The notes: generated by a model not told the origin, from the letters alone. 50,214 bases of DNA from an uncultured Ruminococcus sp. (GCA_947627275.1 CANQVK010000019.1:1-50214); one strand, 5' to 3'. Shown: positions 41,975 to 50,214, counted from the stretch's first letter. Translations and numbers: made by a program.

Positions 41975-42348
41975 CGCGATTTAAAATAAGTCTTGGAATC
42001 GTACTGCTTTTAATAGGCGCAAGTATCTTTTCGGGAATATGGATAAACGGCAGATGCAAGTCACTTATGGAGCTTTCAGTCAGGGCTGAGGAGCTTTTTT
42101 CTCAGGGGGACAGCAAGGGCGCCGTTGAGGTTACAAAAACCCTTGAAAAGGATTGGGAAAAATTCCGCACGAAAGCGGCGATACTCGTCCAGAACAATAA
42201 GCTTGCGGAGCTTGACCGCCTGTGCGCAAGGGTGCGTCATCTTGCTGAAAACGACAGCGACGAGCTGCCTTCGGAACTGACAGAGCTTTATCATCTTCTC
42301 GATCTGCTCCGCAACGGAGAGATCCCCAAAATAACAAGCTTGTTGTAG
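41971..42348 (+). CDS. DUF4363 family protein
   Basis: 125 residues. One N-terminal membrane segment (about 5-24), then a helical extracellular domain. The FSQGDSKGAVEVTKTLEKDW and helix-rich remainder match DUF4363, usually encoded right after a DUF421 gene as here (ATGA overlap). Function unknown, probably the partner of the DUF421 protein. Confidence 0.85.
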   Translation: MTRFKISLGIVLLLIGASIFSGIWINGRCKSLMELSVRAEELFSQGDSKGAVEVTKTLEKDWEKFRTKAAILVQNNKLAELDRLCARVRHLAENDSDELPSELTELYHLLDLLRNGEIPKITSLL

Positions 42349-42353
42349 CAGGA

Positions 42354-42374
42354 AACGCCCTGCAAAAGGGCGTT
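42354..42374 (+). terminator. possible terminator after DUF4363
   Basis: AACGCCC-TGCAAAA-GGGCGTT, 7-bp stem, followed by only a weak T content. Confidence 0.4.
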
Positions 42375-42482
42375 CAATAACAACAGTAACTTATACTAAT
42401 CTCTAACCGAACCCATGAAAATCTTTACCGACATCCGCTCGCTGTTTGTCGTTAAATCTTTTCATGGAACTGATCAGAGATC

Positions 42483-42596
42483 ATACTAAACGCTATAGCA
42501 AAACGCGCAATAAATGACAAGCAGATTTTGCACATAGCAAGGACGACAACGATGCTATCTGTCAGATATGCGTGTTTTGCTATAGCGTTTAGTATA
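42483..42596. repeat. family A palindromic element, copy 4 (shortened, 114 bp)
   Basis: Both ends are intact, but 46 bp are missing inside: about 33 bp between two GCAAGG repeats and about 13 bp near GATGCTATCTGTC. The first loss looks like recombination or slippage between the short direct repeats. It ends four bases from the stop of the EAL-domain gene. Confidence 0.88.
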
Positions 42597-42599
42597 GTA

Positions 42600-44633
42600 T
42601 TAATTTGCCGACTCTTTATTTTTTTCGGATGCAAGAATCTCCTCAAAGTCGGAAACAGGCATAGGCTTGGCAAAGTAGTAGCCTTGTATCATATCGCAGC
42701 CGTTTTCCGCAAGAAAATCCACCTGCTCTTTGGTTTCGATCCCCTCTGCAACGATTATCATTTTAAGGAGCTTTGCAAGCTGTATCGCCTGTGTTACGAC
42801 TATTCTGCCCCGGTCGTCCATGTCTCCACGGAAGAAATCCATATCAAGCTTTAAAGTGTCCAAGGGCAGATCCTTGAGGGAATTAAGAGACGAATAACCC
42901 GAGCCGAAGTCGTCCATAGATATGCTGAACCCCTGTGTTTTAAGCTCGCGGATTATTTTCAAAAGAAGTTCTTTTCCGTCAAAAAATGCGCTTTCAGTAA
43001 GCTCAAGCTCTATACATCTGCGCGGGATATTTGCCTTGTCTATTATTTTACATATATGAGCCGCAAAATCGGGCATGGCAAAATGCGAACGGGAAATATT
43101 TACGGAAATCGGTATCACAGGGAGATTTTCAGCTATGCGTCGTGACTGCAATTCGGCAACGGCTGACAGCATATAATCGTCTATCTTTGTTATAAAACCG
43201 TTTTTTTCAAAAATCGGAATAAATTTTCCCGGACTTATAATGCCTTCATCAGGGCTTATCCAGCGTATAAGAGCCTCTGCTCCTGCGATCATATGCGTTG
43301 CGGAGCTGTATTTCGGCTGGAGATAAACCTTAAACTCATGATTTTTCAAAGCCGCTTCCATTGTTTCCTCGACTTTGCGTTCCCAGAGCTGCGCCTGCTT
43401 CATCTCCTCGTCAAACCAAAGCAGACCCGTATCTTTTTTGCGCGCAGCTTCGTCACGCGCCATGCTTGCACAGCTATATGATTCTTCAATGTCCTTATGC
43501 TTGTCGATTATCTCGTACAAGCCAAAACTGAATGATATTCTGTGTCCCTTGGCGCAGTTTGTCAGCTCGTTTCGGAGACGTTCCATACGATCTTGCAGCT
43601 CGTCCGTAGAGTCCATAACAAGCAGAAGTCCAAATTCGCTTTTTGAATGACGTGCAAAGGCTTCATTGGCTCTGATTCCGCTTTCGATTATTTTACTGAT
43701 CCTTTCAAGAAGCTGTTCGCCCTCGGCAATTCCGAAGCATGTGCAGTAGTTTCGATATTTGCCTGCACGCAGACTGACAATTGCAAATCTCGTATCGGCA
43801 TTTTTCTTCTTACGAAGTACCAACGTTCCGTGCTGAGTAAAGTAAAGCCAGTTTTTCCCAAGGGTGGAGGTGTCGAGATAAAGCAGTTCGGAAAGCCTTT
43901 TCTGCGAGATCCAGCTGCTTATGAGAGTAAATATGTACAGCAGCAACGGAACGATAGAAACAGCTATTGCAATATCGGCTGTCAGCATTATATAGACCCT
44001 GTCCATGGCAGTACGGAACGTTATATCTTTAGAAATAAGAGTGTATTCTCCGCCTGATACAGACGTTTTGGTTATTATGGCAGACGATACGGAATAGCCC
44101 TTCAGGACTGACGGCTTTTTGTCGGGAGTAAAAATAATATCCTTACAAAGCTCAATGGGCGTAAGAAGACCAATTTCGTAATACGGCTTAAAATATTTTA
44201 TTTCTCCGATGTAAACGCTTAGTTTCCTGTCATAGCAAAAGTTCGGGATAAGTGCGGACAAGTCGGTAAAACCGTTCAAGTCGGTTTCAGTCATGCTTTT
44301 TGAGGAGTATACGACCGTACCGTTTCGATCAATAACAGAAAACGGACGTACTGACGAACTATCGAGCGACTTGGCAATTTCAGAAATACTCGCATCTGAA
44401 TCCGCCTCCAAAGCACGTTCAATGGTTTTGCTCAGATTGACCGTACTATTGAATGTATTCATTTTAGGAGACCATACAGATACGATGAAGTATATAAAAA
44501 GAAAAGCTGCCGCTATTATAGCGATATAAAATCCAAAAAGCAAAACTGCGGCAAGGTTTTTGCGCAGGCTTTTCTTTCGGCGAAGCTGTTTTTCAAGAGT
44601 TTTCATCTTGGTACTATACGATTTTTCAGTCAA
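42600..44633 (-). CDS. membrane sensor with degenerate GGDEF and intact EAL domain
   Basis: About 677 residues from TTG 44633, selected because AAGGAG lies 7 bases upstream; the open frame runs 55 codons further without a site. Membrane segment near 30-55, extracellular sensor (about 60-200), second membrane segment near 205-235. The GGDEF domain is degenerate: HSKSEFGLLL replaces the GGDEF signature. The EAL domain has AEALIRW, ELTESAFFD, DDFGSGYSS and VVAEGIETKEQ, so c-di-GMP phosphodiesterase activity is likely, with the GGDEF part perhaps a GTP sensor. Promoter at 44713-44741. A family A element abuts its stop. Confidence 0.88.
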   Translation of the reverse strand: MTEKSYSTKMKTLEKQLRRKKSLRKNLAAVLLFGFYIAIIAAAFLFIYFIVSVWSPKMNTFNSTVNLSKTIERALEADSDASISEIAKSLDSSSVRPFSVIDRNGTVVYSSKSMTETDLNGFTDLSALIPNFCYDRKLSVYIGEIKYFKPYYEIGLLTPIELCKDIIFTPDKKPSVLKGYSVSSAIITKTSVSGGEYTLISKDITFRTAMDRVYIMLTADIAIAVSIVPLLLYIFTLISSWISQKRLSELLYLDTSTLGKNWLYFTQHGTLVLRKKKNADTRFAIVSLRAGKYRNYCTCFGIAEGEQLLERISKIIESGIRANEAFARHSKSEFGLLLVMDSTDELQDRMERLRNELTNCAKGHRISFSFGLYEIIDKHKDIEESYSCASMARDEAARKKDTGLLWFDEEMKQAQLWERKVEETMEAALKNHEFKVYLQPKYSSATHMIAGAEALIRWISPDEGIISPGKFIPIFEKNGFITKIDDYMLSAVAELQSRRIAENLPVIPISVNISRSHFAMPDFAAHICKIIDKANIPRRCIELELTESAFFDGKELLLKIIRELKTQGFSISMDDFGSGYSSLNSLKDLPLDTLKLDMDFFRGDMDDRGRIVVTQAIQLAKLLKMIIVAEGIETKEQVDFLAENGCDMIQGYYFAKPMPVSDFEEILASEKNKESAN

Positions 44634-44712
44634 AAGATTTCTCCTTATTTTTCGATACGAGCGTACAGGCGAACTCCCCGTCAAACTCTGTTTCCTAATA
44701 TTCGATAACTTG

Positions 44713-44741
44713 ATTATATCATATTTCCGCCATAATATCAA
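44713..44741 (-). promoter_or_regulatory. promoter of the EAL-domain gene
   Basis: Minus-strand TTGATA (44736-44741) and TATAAT (44713-44718), 17-base spacer, leader of about 70 nt. Confidence 0.8.
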
Positions 44742-44779
44742 GCTTTTCTCCAATTTTCCATGCGTAAACAATTTGTGAA

Positions 44780-44943
44780 TTAAGGAATCACTGATCAAAT
44801 AACGCTTTCAGCTTGGCACATCATCTGTTTGCATATTTTTCGTCATATTATACTCGCCTCTATTGCAAAATATCCAGTAACGCCGACATAAAATCCGTCT
44901 GTCTGCGCATCTGCTGTACCATATTTAATCAGTGATCCCTTAA
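44780..44943. mobile_element. family C palindromic element (164 bp) containing a family B fragment
   Basis: Terminal inverted repeats TTAAGGAATCACTGATCAAA and TTTAATCAGTGATCCCTTAA (about 22 bp, few mismatches). The interior at 44849-44907 is a clean left half of family B (TATACTCGCCTCTATTGCAA onwards). One element was probably inserted in or exchanged with the other. No coding capacity. Confidence 0.7.
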
Positions 44944-45038
44944 ATATACCGATCGTATTATAATATATGTTTAATATAATTAGTATTTTTATCAGAACAC
45001 AATATATTTGTTAAAAAATAAAAATATCGTCAACCCCC

Positions 45039-45067
45039 TTGACTTTTGTTCTGCAATCTGATACAAT
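45039..45067 (+). promoter_or_regulatory. promoter of tRNA-Trp
   Basis: TTGACT and TACAAT with a 17-base spacer, about 37 bp before the tRNA. Confidence 0.75.
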
Positions 45068-45104
45068 ATTATTGTTGCATAGGAAATCTTAATTTAATAT
45101 CTTT

Positions 45105-45180
45105 AGGGGTATAGCTCAGTTGGTAGAGCAGCGGTCTCCAAAACCGCGTGCCGAGGGTTCAAGTCCTTCTGCCCCTGCCA
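45105..45180 (+). tRNA. tRNA-Trp (anticodon CCA)
   Basis: Cloverleaf with acceptor AGGGGTA/TGCCCCT, D-arm GCTCAGTTGGTAGAGC, anticodon stem GCGGT/ACCGC around CTCCAAA, and T-arm GAGGGTTCAAGTCCTTC. The 3' CCA is encoded, unlike the other two tRNAs here. Confidence 0.96.
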
Positions 45181-45639
45181 TACGAAAACCAGTCAAAAAG
45201 CACATTTGTAAATGTACGCTTTGACCGATTTTCAGTTAGCTTGAAATAAATATGTTCAAAAAGGCTGCATGGTAGTGAGCCGACAGATAATGTATAATTT
45301 TCCCATTATCTGCATTGTGTTTTACTTTCGTTGCAGACAGTATTCACAGTACTGTTTTCTGCCGTACTTTATCGCTCGTACCTTTCCGCTCTGTTGTAGC
45401 TGAACAGAGTTAATGGTTCGACTGCATGATTACTTATCTTACTCTCCTTTCGCAGCAGGTAGTCGTGGCGTATACGCAGATGTGCTGACGTTGTTCAGAC
45501 GTCATAAAACGCAAATCAGCCTTAATTGAAACTATTTAATTTTCAAGTTTCTATGCAAAAAATATCAAGTCCCTCAGAGTGTGATGAAACAAACTGAAAG
45601 ACTTGACAAGTTCTATTTAAATGTGCTATAATACTTAGT

Positions 45640-45770
45640 AGCATTATAAGATGCACACAAATAGCATTCTCACTAAGTCATTCAGATGGTATGTACATCT
45701 GTCTGATTACGAAGTCTTAGTTGCCGCCAAGCAATTAAGGCTTTGTGGGGGTGCTTTTTACTATACTATT
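45640..45770 (+). ncRNA. possible small RNA
   Basis: TTGACA and TATAAT (18-base spacer) at about 45604-45633 are followed by sequence with two stems (CAGATG-GTATGTA-CATCTG and CTTAGTTGC...GCAATTAAG) and a terminator-like AAGCA...TGCTTTTT. No convincing protein frame. Predicted from promoter plus structure only; family not recognised. Confidence 0.35.
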
Positions 45771-45847
45771 ATATCATACTATTTTCCGTTTGTCAACCCT
45801 TTTTTGAGGAATTTAAGTTCACTTTTTGCAAATTTCAAATGAAATAA

Positions 45848-45871
45848 CCCCTGTCCAATTGTGGACGGGGG
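45848..45871 (-). terminator. terminator after the membrane protein gene
   Basis: CCCCTGTCC pairs with GGACGGGGG across a short AT loop; moderate T content follows on the minus strand. Confidence 0.55.
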
Positions 45872-45881
45872 CATATTTTAC

Positions 45882-46613
45882 TTAACGACGATAAATTTCA
45901 GTTTTGGTTGTTTTTGTGGGAGCGATGAACATAGCTATAATGGCTACTATCGCTAATAAGCTAATGGCAAGTGCGGAGATTGCTATAATTCCCACCAAAA
46001 ATAGCGCTCCCATTATAAGCGAGAAACATAAATTTGTGATAAATGCTAATGGTGTTCTAACTATAATCCCCCATAATCCTCCGTCAAGCAGAACAGAGAT
46101 TATAAGTGCAAGAAAAGCTATTGATACAAGAATTATAGTGGCAGGCAAAATCCATTTAACGCAAAAATCAAGTTTTTCGGGTAGAAGGTGGTATAACATC
46201 GAATGGATCCAAGTATATAAGCCTATTATAAAAGAGGGCGAGAGCAGTAAAGCAACTTTTCCTATTTTGGATTTGGGCTTTTTAGAATAGTCGAATTTTC
46301 TGATACTTCCAAGAGGAATCTGACTGAAAAATTCATGCATAGTATCAGCAAAAAGCACATAAAACAATAACGCAGCTATTCCCATTCCAAGAATAGCAAA
46401 TCCTTGAAAATATTCGCCGAATTTCGTTGTAGTATCAACAACATTATCAGCAAATTTAACCGCCATATCAATAATATCTCTAATCACTTCATTATCAGTT
46501 ATATGAAGCTTTATTGAGGGGACAGCCTCTTTTGAATCAATTATTTTGTATATACAAAATCCCGATAACGCCAAAGACAAGAGAGAGTAAATAATTGCTC
46601 GAAAGTTTTTCAT
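45882..46613 (-). CDS. multi-pass membrane protein of unknown function
   Basis: 243 residues from ATG 46613 (AGGTG site). About five membrane segments: near 5-25, 70-92, 120-140, 155-180 and 190-235 (a long hydrophobic C-terminal stretch). Ends in KTTKTEIYRR. No family recognised. It follows the lipoprotein gene by 33 bp on the same strand, so they form an operon. Confidence 0.6.
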   Translation of the reverse strand: MKNFRAIIYSLLSLALSGFCIYKIIDSKEAVPSIKLHITDNEVIRDIIDMAVKFADNVVDTTTKFGEYFQGFAILGMGIAALLFYVLFADTMHEFFSQIPLGSIRKFDYSKKPKSKIGKVALLLSPSFIIGLYTWIHSMLYHLLPEKLDFCVKWILPATIILVSIAFLALIISVLLDGGLWGIIVRTPLAFITNLCFSLIMGALFLVGIIAISALAISLLAIVAIIAMFIAPTKTTKTEIYRR

Positions 46614-46646
46614 AGTAATCACCTACAATTCAATCATATTCAGGTG

Positions 46647-47747
46647 TCATGATAAAGGGATTTCAACGATTTGACACTCGCTTTCGTTTATTGAACTTAA
46701 TCCCTCTTCATAAGCAGACTTCTCGTCATCAAAATCATAATACATATGAGGAACTCCATGTTCGTTTTCAACTGGGTGAGTGTGTAAAACGCACTCTAAG
46801 AATTCTTCTTCGAGGCTTCCTTTGTCAAATACAAAGTCAGAAAAATTAGAAGTTGTAACACAGTAGTAGTTGCCTGTAGTATCTTTGAATATTCCCATGA
46901 CTTTGCATTTATTGGAAAAATTGGAACTGATTTCCAATTGAGCTTTGTTAGAATATATCATTTCATCTTCAAAAGAATCATCATTCATTCGTGAAGTAAT
47001 GCTTGATGTTTCTTTCCTTGAATCTAAGTTATATTGAATTTCTGATGGCATAATCACATACAGTTTTTCAAGATCGAATTCATTTTGCAGACTTTCAGCC
47101 TTTTCTTTTTCAAATTCTTCTTTTTCTTTTTCCGCCTGTTCTTTATAATCGGGATTGTTGCTATTTATACCGAGAGCCGCAAGCGGATCTTCATATTTAT
47201 CATCTTCGGACATTTTAAGTTCCGATTCGATGCGATCTTGCATAAGATTAATAAGTTTTGCCTTGTTTTCGCCTGAAATAAGGTCAGATGAGATCAAATT
47301 TGTCGTTAGATCAGCTACATTTATAGAAAAAGTTTTTTCGGTTTCTTCAACAGTATAATTATATTCATCAAGGAAATCCTGAATTTCATCTATATTGGCT
47401 CTTGCCTTAATGATTATTTCATCTTCGTCTGCACTTTCGATGAAATAAGTAAATGTCATATGACTGCCGAATGGAGATTCGGAAGCGTCCATCTCTATAG
47501 TAACTTCTTCAGGATATATATTTCTGTGTCCCCAATCATCCTCTTTAGGTATACCATACGCAACTTTATCAAACGGATCGACAACAATTTTTTCTTCTTC
47601 ATCTGACTGTTCAATGCTGCTGCTCTCTGATGAGCCATTCACTGAATCAGTTGGAGCTGACGAAAAGTTGTCGTTGGAAGATTTTCCGCAGCTTGTAAAA
47701 GCTGCTGCGAGAAGAAATGCTGAACAAAACGCTATTATTTTTTTCAT
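46647..47747 (-). CDS. putative lipoprotein of unknown function
   Basis: 366 residues. Lipoprotein signal with lipobox AFTSC at about 16-20, then a Ser/Asn/Glu-rich linker (about 21-55). The mature part is acidic, with a coiled-coil segment EQAEKEKEEFEKEKAES (about 205-221) and a mixed beta region ending VEIPLS. HTHPVENEHG and MYYDFDDE near the C-terminus are not motifs I can assign. Surface-exposed and probably acting with the membrane protein downstream. Confidence 0.65.
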   Translation of the reverse strand: MKKIIAFCSAFLLAAAFTSCGKSSNDNFSSAPTDSVNGSSESSSIEQSDEEEKIVVDPFDKVAYGIPKEDDWGHRNIYPEEVTIEMDASESPFGSHMTFTYFIESADEDEIIIKARANIDEIQDFLDEYNYTVEETEKTFSINVADLTTNLISSDLISGENKAKLINLMQDRIESELKMSEDDKYEDPLAALGINSNNPDYKEQAEKEKEEFEKEKAESLQNEFDLEKLYVIMPSEIQYNLDSRKETSSITSRMNDDSFEDEMIYSNKAQLEISSNFSNKCKVMGIFKDTTGNYYCVTTSNFSDFVFDKGSLEEEFLECVLHTHPVENEHGVPHMYYDFDDEKSAYEEGLSSINESECQIVEIPLS

Positions 47748-47878
47748 ATGTGAATATTCCTTTCTGTTGGTGTTTTATTTAAGTATAACATAATTTAGAA
47801 CTTTTTGCTACCAATAAAATCCACAAATATTATATAACATTCATATTAAATATTGACAAATAAATGAAAATGTGCTAT

Positions 47879-49033
47879 TTATGGCGCGGTTTCTAATGTT
47901 TCAACAGCAGTAACATGCTGTTCCTGTATTAAATGAATATATGTATCATACGTCGTTGTTGCGCAACTATGACCTAAACAGCCCTGCACCGTCTTTACAT
48001 CGACACCATTGTTAATAAGGACGGAAGCATTGAAGTGTCGGAAGCTGTGAATGTTCACAAATCTCATACCCGTCCTCTCGCAGAAACGCTCGAAGTATTT
48101 ATAAGGTTGACGCATTCCCATAGGCGAGCCGTCTGTTTTTGTGAAAAGTCTGTCACACTCTACCCACTTCGTACCGAGCCTTTCACGTTCTGCATCCTAC
48201 TCGTCCTTGTACTCACAGAGCAAATCCATAACGCACTGAGGAAATTTCAGAGAACGCTGAGACTTCTTCGTTTTTGTGGTGTCGGTGTAGATACCCTTTG
48301 AAGCGGTATAGTTTGAAGTTCTGCGGACACTTATCACGCAGTTGTTCCAGTCAATATCTTTCCATTCCAGACCGAGCATTTCTCCACGTCTGAATCCGCT
48401 GTATATCGCCAGAGTAAAGAAAACTCTGTATTTCAGCGGAGCAGTTTCAAGGATCTGAAAGAGCTTTTCGACTTCTTCGATAGTATAAATGTCTTTCTCT
48501 TTCTTCTCACCCTTCGTAACAGTAACACGCTTGCAGGGGTTGTCGGTGAGCATTTCCATCTTCACAGCGTAGCTGAACAAATCGCTGATGAAGCTGAGAT
48601 GATGAACAGTTGTCTTTCTTGACAGCGGTCTGCCGTTTTTCAGGCTTTTGCCGTTAAGTGCCAGATCGTTGATAAACTGCTGGATATGACGGCTTGTGAT
48701 CTTATCAAGTCTGAGGTGACCGATTGCAGGATAGACCCTCACCGTGAGCTGCTTCATACGCTCGTAGGAAGTGTTACGGAGATTGAGTTTTGCCTATTCC
48801 TCAAACCACTGCTCAACAAATTCCTGAAACTTCATTACGGTGCTGATCTGTCCGCTGATACAGGCTTCTTCAAACATTACAGCCTGTTTATTCAGTTCTT
48901 TCTGAATCTGTTTTTCTGTCATTTTCGGATTGGGTTTCCATGTCATGGAGTGTTCCACCTGATTTCCCAATGTATCATATCCGCAGGAAACTCTGATCTG
49001 ATAGGAGTTTCCTCTTTTTCTTATCGTAGCCAT
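47879..49033 (-). pseudogene. tyrosine recombinase (integrase) with two in-frame TAG codons
   Basis: One continuous frame of 384 codons from ATG 49033 (AAAGGA site), interrupted only by TAG at 48794-48796 and 48197-48199. The N-terminal arm-binding part begins MATIRKRGNSYQIRVS, the SAM-like core-binding domain follows (KITSRHIQQFINDL), and the catalytic domain keeps all residues: Arg in YSGFRRGEMLGL, HSFRH, LGHS and the nucleophile Tyr in TTYDTYIHL. The contexts WFEE*AKLNLR and YKDE*DAERER suggest original Tyr and Gln codons. It belongs to the ICE / transposon integrase group of Firmicutes. Either recently inactivated or expressed by amber suppression. Confidence 0.88.
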
Positions 49034-49054
49034 AAATTGATTCCTTTCTATCAA

Positions 49055-49157
49055 CATAGATTTTATGGCATACTCCTGTTACTCTAATCATAGCGTGCAT
49101 TTGCCCGTATGTCAAGAGGATTCTATGTCTTTTTTCGGGAGTATGCCGGAATCTATG
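49055..49157. promoter_or_regulatory. inverted repeat between integrase and excisionase genes
   Basis: CATAGATTTTATGGCATACTCC (49055-49076) and GGAGTATGCCGGAATCTATG (49138-49157) are near-perfect inverses, and further TTCTATG copies lie at about 49121 and 49164. Positioned right before the integrase start, this could be a binding site for the excisionase or integrase arm domain, or an operator. Confidence 0.5.
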
Positions 49158-49236
49158 CTCATGTTCTATGGTGTTTGTGGATTTTCTGTCTGTTGACGTT
49201 AAAACAGCGTAAAATAGCCGTTCTCAGCGTACAGAC

Positions 49237-49530
49237 TTATCTGTTCGCTGTCTGTCCGTTGAAGTAAGCAATCAAGTCTGCCTTGTTAATAAGCATCTTA
49301 CCATTCACACCGTCACCTTTCCTTATATACGGGAGTTTGCCCTGCTTGATGAGCTTACGGACAGTGCGTTCAGACAGCCCCTTGACCGCTTCGGTGCATT
49401 CCTTGACGGTCAGCATCTCCACGGCACGTGGTGAAACCTCAGCCACCTGTTCGGAATCATTTTCTTCGATAAGTTCGCTCAGAATGCTTACGAGCTGAGC
49501 GATAAGCTCGTTCTTGCGATTTGTAGTCAT
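49237..49530 (-). CDS. excisionase-like helix-turn-helix protein
   Basis: 97 residues from ATG 49530 (GGAGGTAAC upstream). The N-terminal 40 residues are acidic and helical. The C-terminal part MLTVKECTEAVKGLSERTVR, then KLIKQGKLPYIRKG and KMLINKADLIAYF, is the winged helix of the MerR/excisionase type (HTH_17). It precedes the integrase on the same strand, as in many integrative elements, and probably directs excision or controls int. Confidence 0.8.
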   Translation of the reverse strand: MTTNRKNELIAQLVSILSELIEENDSEQVAEVSPRAVEMLTVKECTEAVKGLSERTVRKLIKQGKLPYIRKGDGVNGKMLINKADLIAYFNGQTANR

Positions 49531-49584
49531 TGTTACCTCCACAGCAGGTACTTCCACTGCTTTCTTTCTTAATTTATATGTTTA

Positions 49585-50034
49585 TTAAAGTCCCCTCGAT
49601 TTCTTTCTTTTGGTGGTGGACTGCTGCTGTACTTTCTGTTCACGCTGATCCTGTAAATGCTCATGAAGCTGTTTTACCTCAGCGTATTTCTGTGGTTCGC
49701 AACGTTTCAGCAGGCTCACAAACTCCGTCAACTCATCGACCTGAGTTTGCAGTTCAAACTTATCACGGCGAAGCTCGGAGTATTCTTCCGAAGTCTGTTT
49801 AAGCCGCTGACGGACATCATCGGTCTCTTTAAGGCTCTTGTCCAATTTTTCACGGAGAGCGTAGATCGTACTGCCCGACTTGTAGGCGTTGTTGTTGACT
49901 TTCTTGACGATCTTGCAGAGTTTCTGAACCTTTGTAATAATATCGTCCTTATGTTTCATGATGGATAACTTGCTGTCAAGCAGACTAATAAGCTCTTTGC
50001 TGAGCTGCTCGCATTCGTCCTTGATTTTGAAATT
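49585..50034 (-). pseudogene. coiled-coil protein, 5' end removed by an insertion sequence
   Basis: About 150 residues of mostly helical, charged sequence: FKIKDECEQLSKELISLLDS, KVQKLCKIVKKVNN, then a long coiled coil (LREKLDKSLKETDDVRQRLK to VDELTEFVSLLKR) and a Gln-rich basic tail (QQQSTTKRKKSRGL). The frame continues to 50073, but its first codons lie within the end of the transposase element, so the natural start is lost. It could be the C-terminal part of a mobilisation or plasmid-type protein; not recognised with certainty. Confidence 0.5.
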
Positions 50035-50214
50035 GTAAATAATACTTGACACATTGTATTCGAACAGGATCAAGCAACAAGGTGAAGGTCTTCATAGTAA
50101 TGCTTTCTCTTAAACGCCGGAGGCAATCCACCATTAGCGGTGCATATCCTTCTGTTTGCCCAATAGCTCATGAAGTATCTCCAGATCATTGTCTTCAATT
50201 CTTCGATAGTATAG
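50034..50214 (-). mobile_element. end of an insertion sequence (partial)
   Basis: The likely terminus TGTAAATAATACTTGACACA starts at 50034. The transposase frame ends 36 bp inside it. The element continues beyond the window. Terminal repeat inferred from one end only. Confidence 0.45.
50070..50214 (-). CDS. transposase C-terminus (partial)
   Basis: The last 47 codons of a frame entering from the right edge: YTIEELKTMIWRYFMSYW, then ANRRICTANGGLPPAFKRK, ending HLVA. The WxNxRI..xNGGLPPxxKR pattern is what I recall from the C-terminal end of DDE transposases (IS3-like group) in Lachnospiraceae and Ruminococcaceae. Too short for a sure family call. Confidence 0.45.
   Translation of the reverse strand, partial: YTIEELKTMIWRYFMSYWANRRICTANGGLPPAFKRKHYYEDLHLVA

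Larger units (their letters stand above)
45181..45881. other. 700-bp region without a clear gene
   Basis: Starts with a hairpin GTCAAAAAGC...GCTTTGAC (about 45192-45224) that may end the tRNA transcript. The rest is mostly unstructured DNA, a strong promoter (45604-45633) and a possible small RNA (about 45640-45770), then a hairpin terminator at 45848-45871. A 63-codon frame at 45651-45842 overlaps the possible RNA and looks like chance. Confidence 0.55.

Noticed and set aside
45651..45842. 63-codon plus-strand frame after tRNA-Trp
   Set aside because: No ribosome binding site and low-complexity aromatic end; the region fits a structured RNA better.
47879..49033. TAG recoded as a sense codon throughout the region
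   Set aside because: TAG serves as a normal stop in several neighbouring genes (for example at 4476, 9746, 14781 and 42348), so recoding is not general.

Overview
The window looks like chromosomal DNA from an anaerobic, fibre-degrading Firmicute of the Ruminococcus flavefaciens / R. champanellensis type (Oscillospiraceae). Evidence: a six-module cellulosomal xylanase (GH11-CBM22-GH10-dockerin-CBM22-CE4), a second secreted protein with a matching dockerin and a third with a different dockerin type, a HydCBA electron-bifurcating [FeFe]-hydrogenase, a BofA-like protein, DUF4250 and DUF1540 small proteins, and consensus Gram-positive promoters and ribosome binding sites. The species is inferred from protein style only.

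Layout. 1-990: truncated sugar-binding protein remnant and two miniature palindromic elements. 0.99-5.1 kb: amidohydrolase, then an unusual acyl-ligase/ACP/acyltransferase fusion with a HAD phosphatase. 5.1-6.9 kb: hairpin-rich repeat, then bioY-bioB under a clear BirA operator. 7.2-9.7 kb: hybrid sensor kinase. 9.9-12.9 kb: three-gene ABC-2 exporter divergent from a small XRE regulator, with a perfect 15-bp-arm palindrome between them. 13-16.2 kb: tRNA-Arg, tRNA-Lys, a PAS protein that stops before any output domain, a 48-aa membrane peptide, ilvE. 16.3-18.3 kb: dockerin/InlB-repeat protein and a 58-aa DUF4250 protein. 18.9-23.1 kb: hydCBA. 23.3-27.2 kb: the xylanase. 27.6-32.3 kb: zinc-ribbon protein, pyrimidine nucleoside phosphorylase, a run of small genes ending in bofA, a phosphoesterase, a membrane protein and a 59-aa protein. 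32.3-35.2 kb: complete preQ1/queuosine precursor operon queD-queE-folE-queC-queF. 35.6-38.1 kb: AI-2E-family permease and a frameshifted dockerin protein. 38.3-42.3 kb: hypothetical genes including a DUF6881 protein, Cu/Zn superoxide dismutase, ireB, DUF1540, DUF421-DUF4363. 42.6-45.2 kb: EAL-domain regulator and tRNA-Trp. 45.2-50.2 kb: accessory region with a lipoprotein/membrane protein pair, a tyrosine integrase interrupted by two in-frame TAG codons, an excisionase-like gene and a coiled-coil gene cut by an insertion sequence that runs off the window.

The genome is seeded with small palindromic non-autonomous elements. Family A (160 bp, four copies) and family B (127 bp, one full copy plus relics) share a terminal-repeat pattern, so one transposase may move both. 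Other families occur at 1-76 and 35.4-35.6 kb and at 44.8-44.9 kb. Most sit exactly at gene borders or promoters.

No CRISPR array, rRNA or recognisable defence system was found. The items most worth a second look are the related palindromic element families, the fused lipid enzyme, the twice-amber-interrupted but otherwise intact integrase, the frameshifted second-type dockerin, and several small genes easily missed by automated calling.
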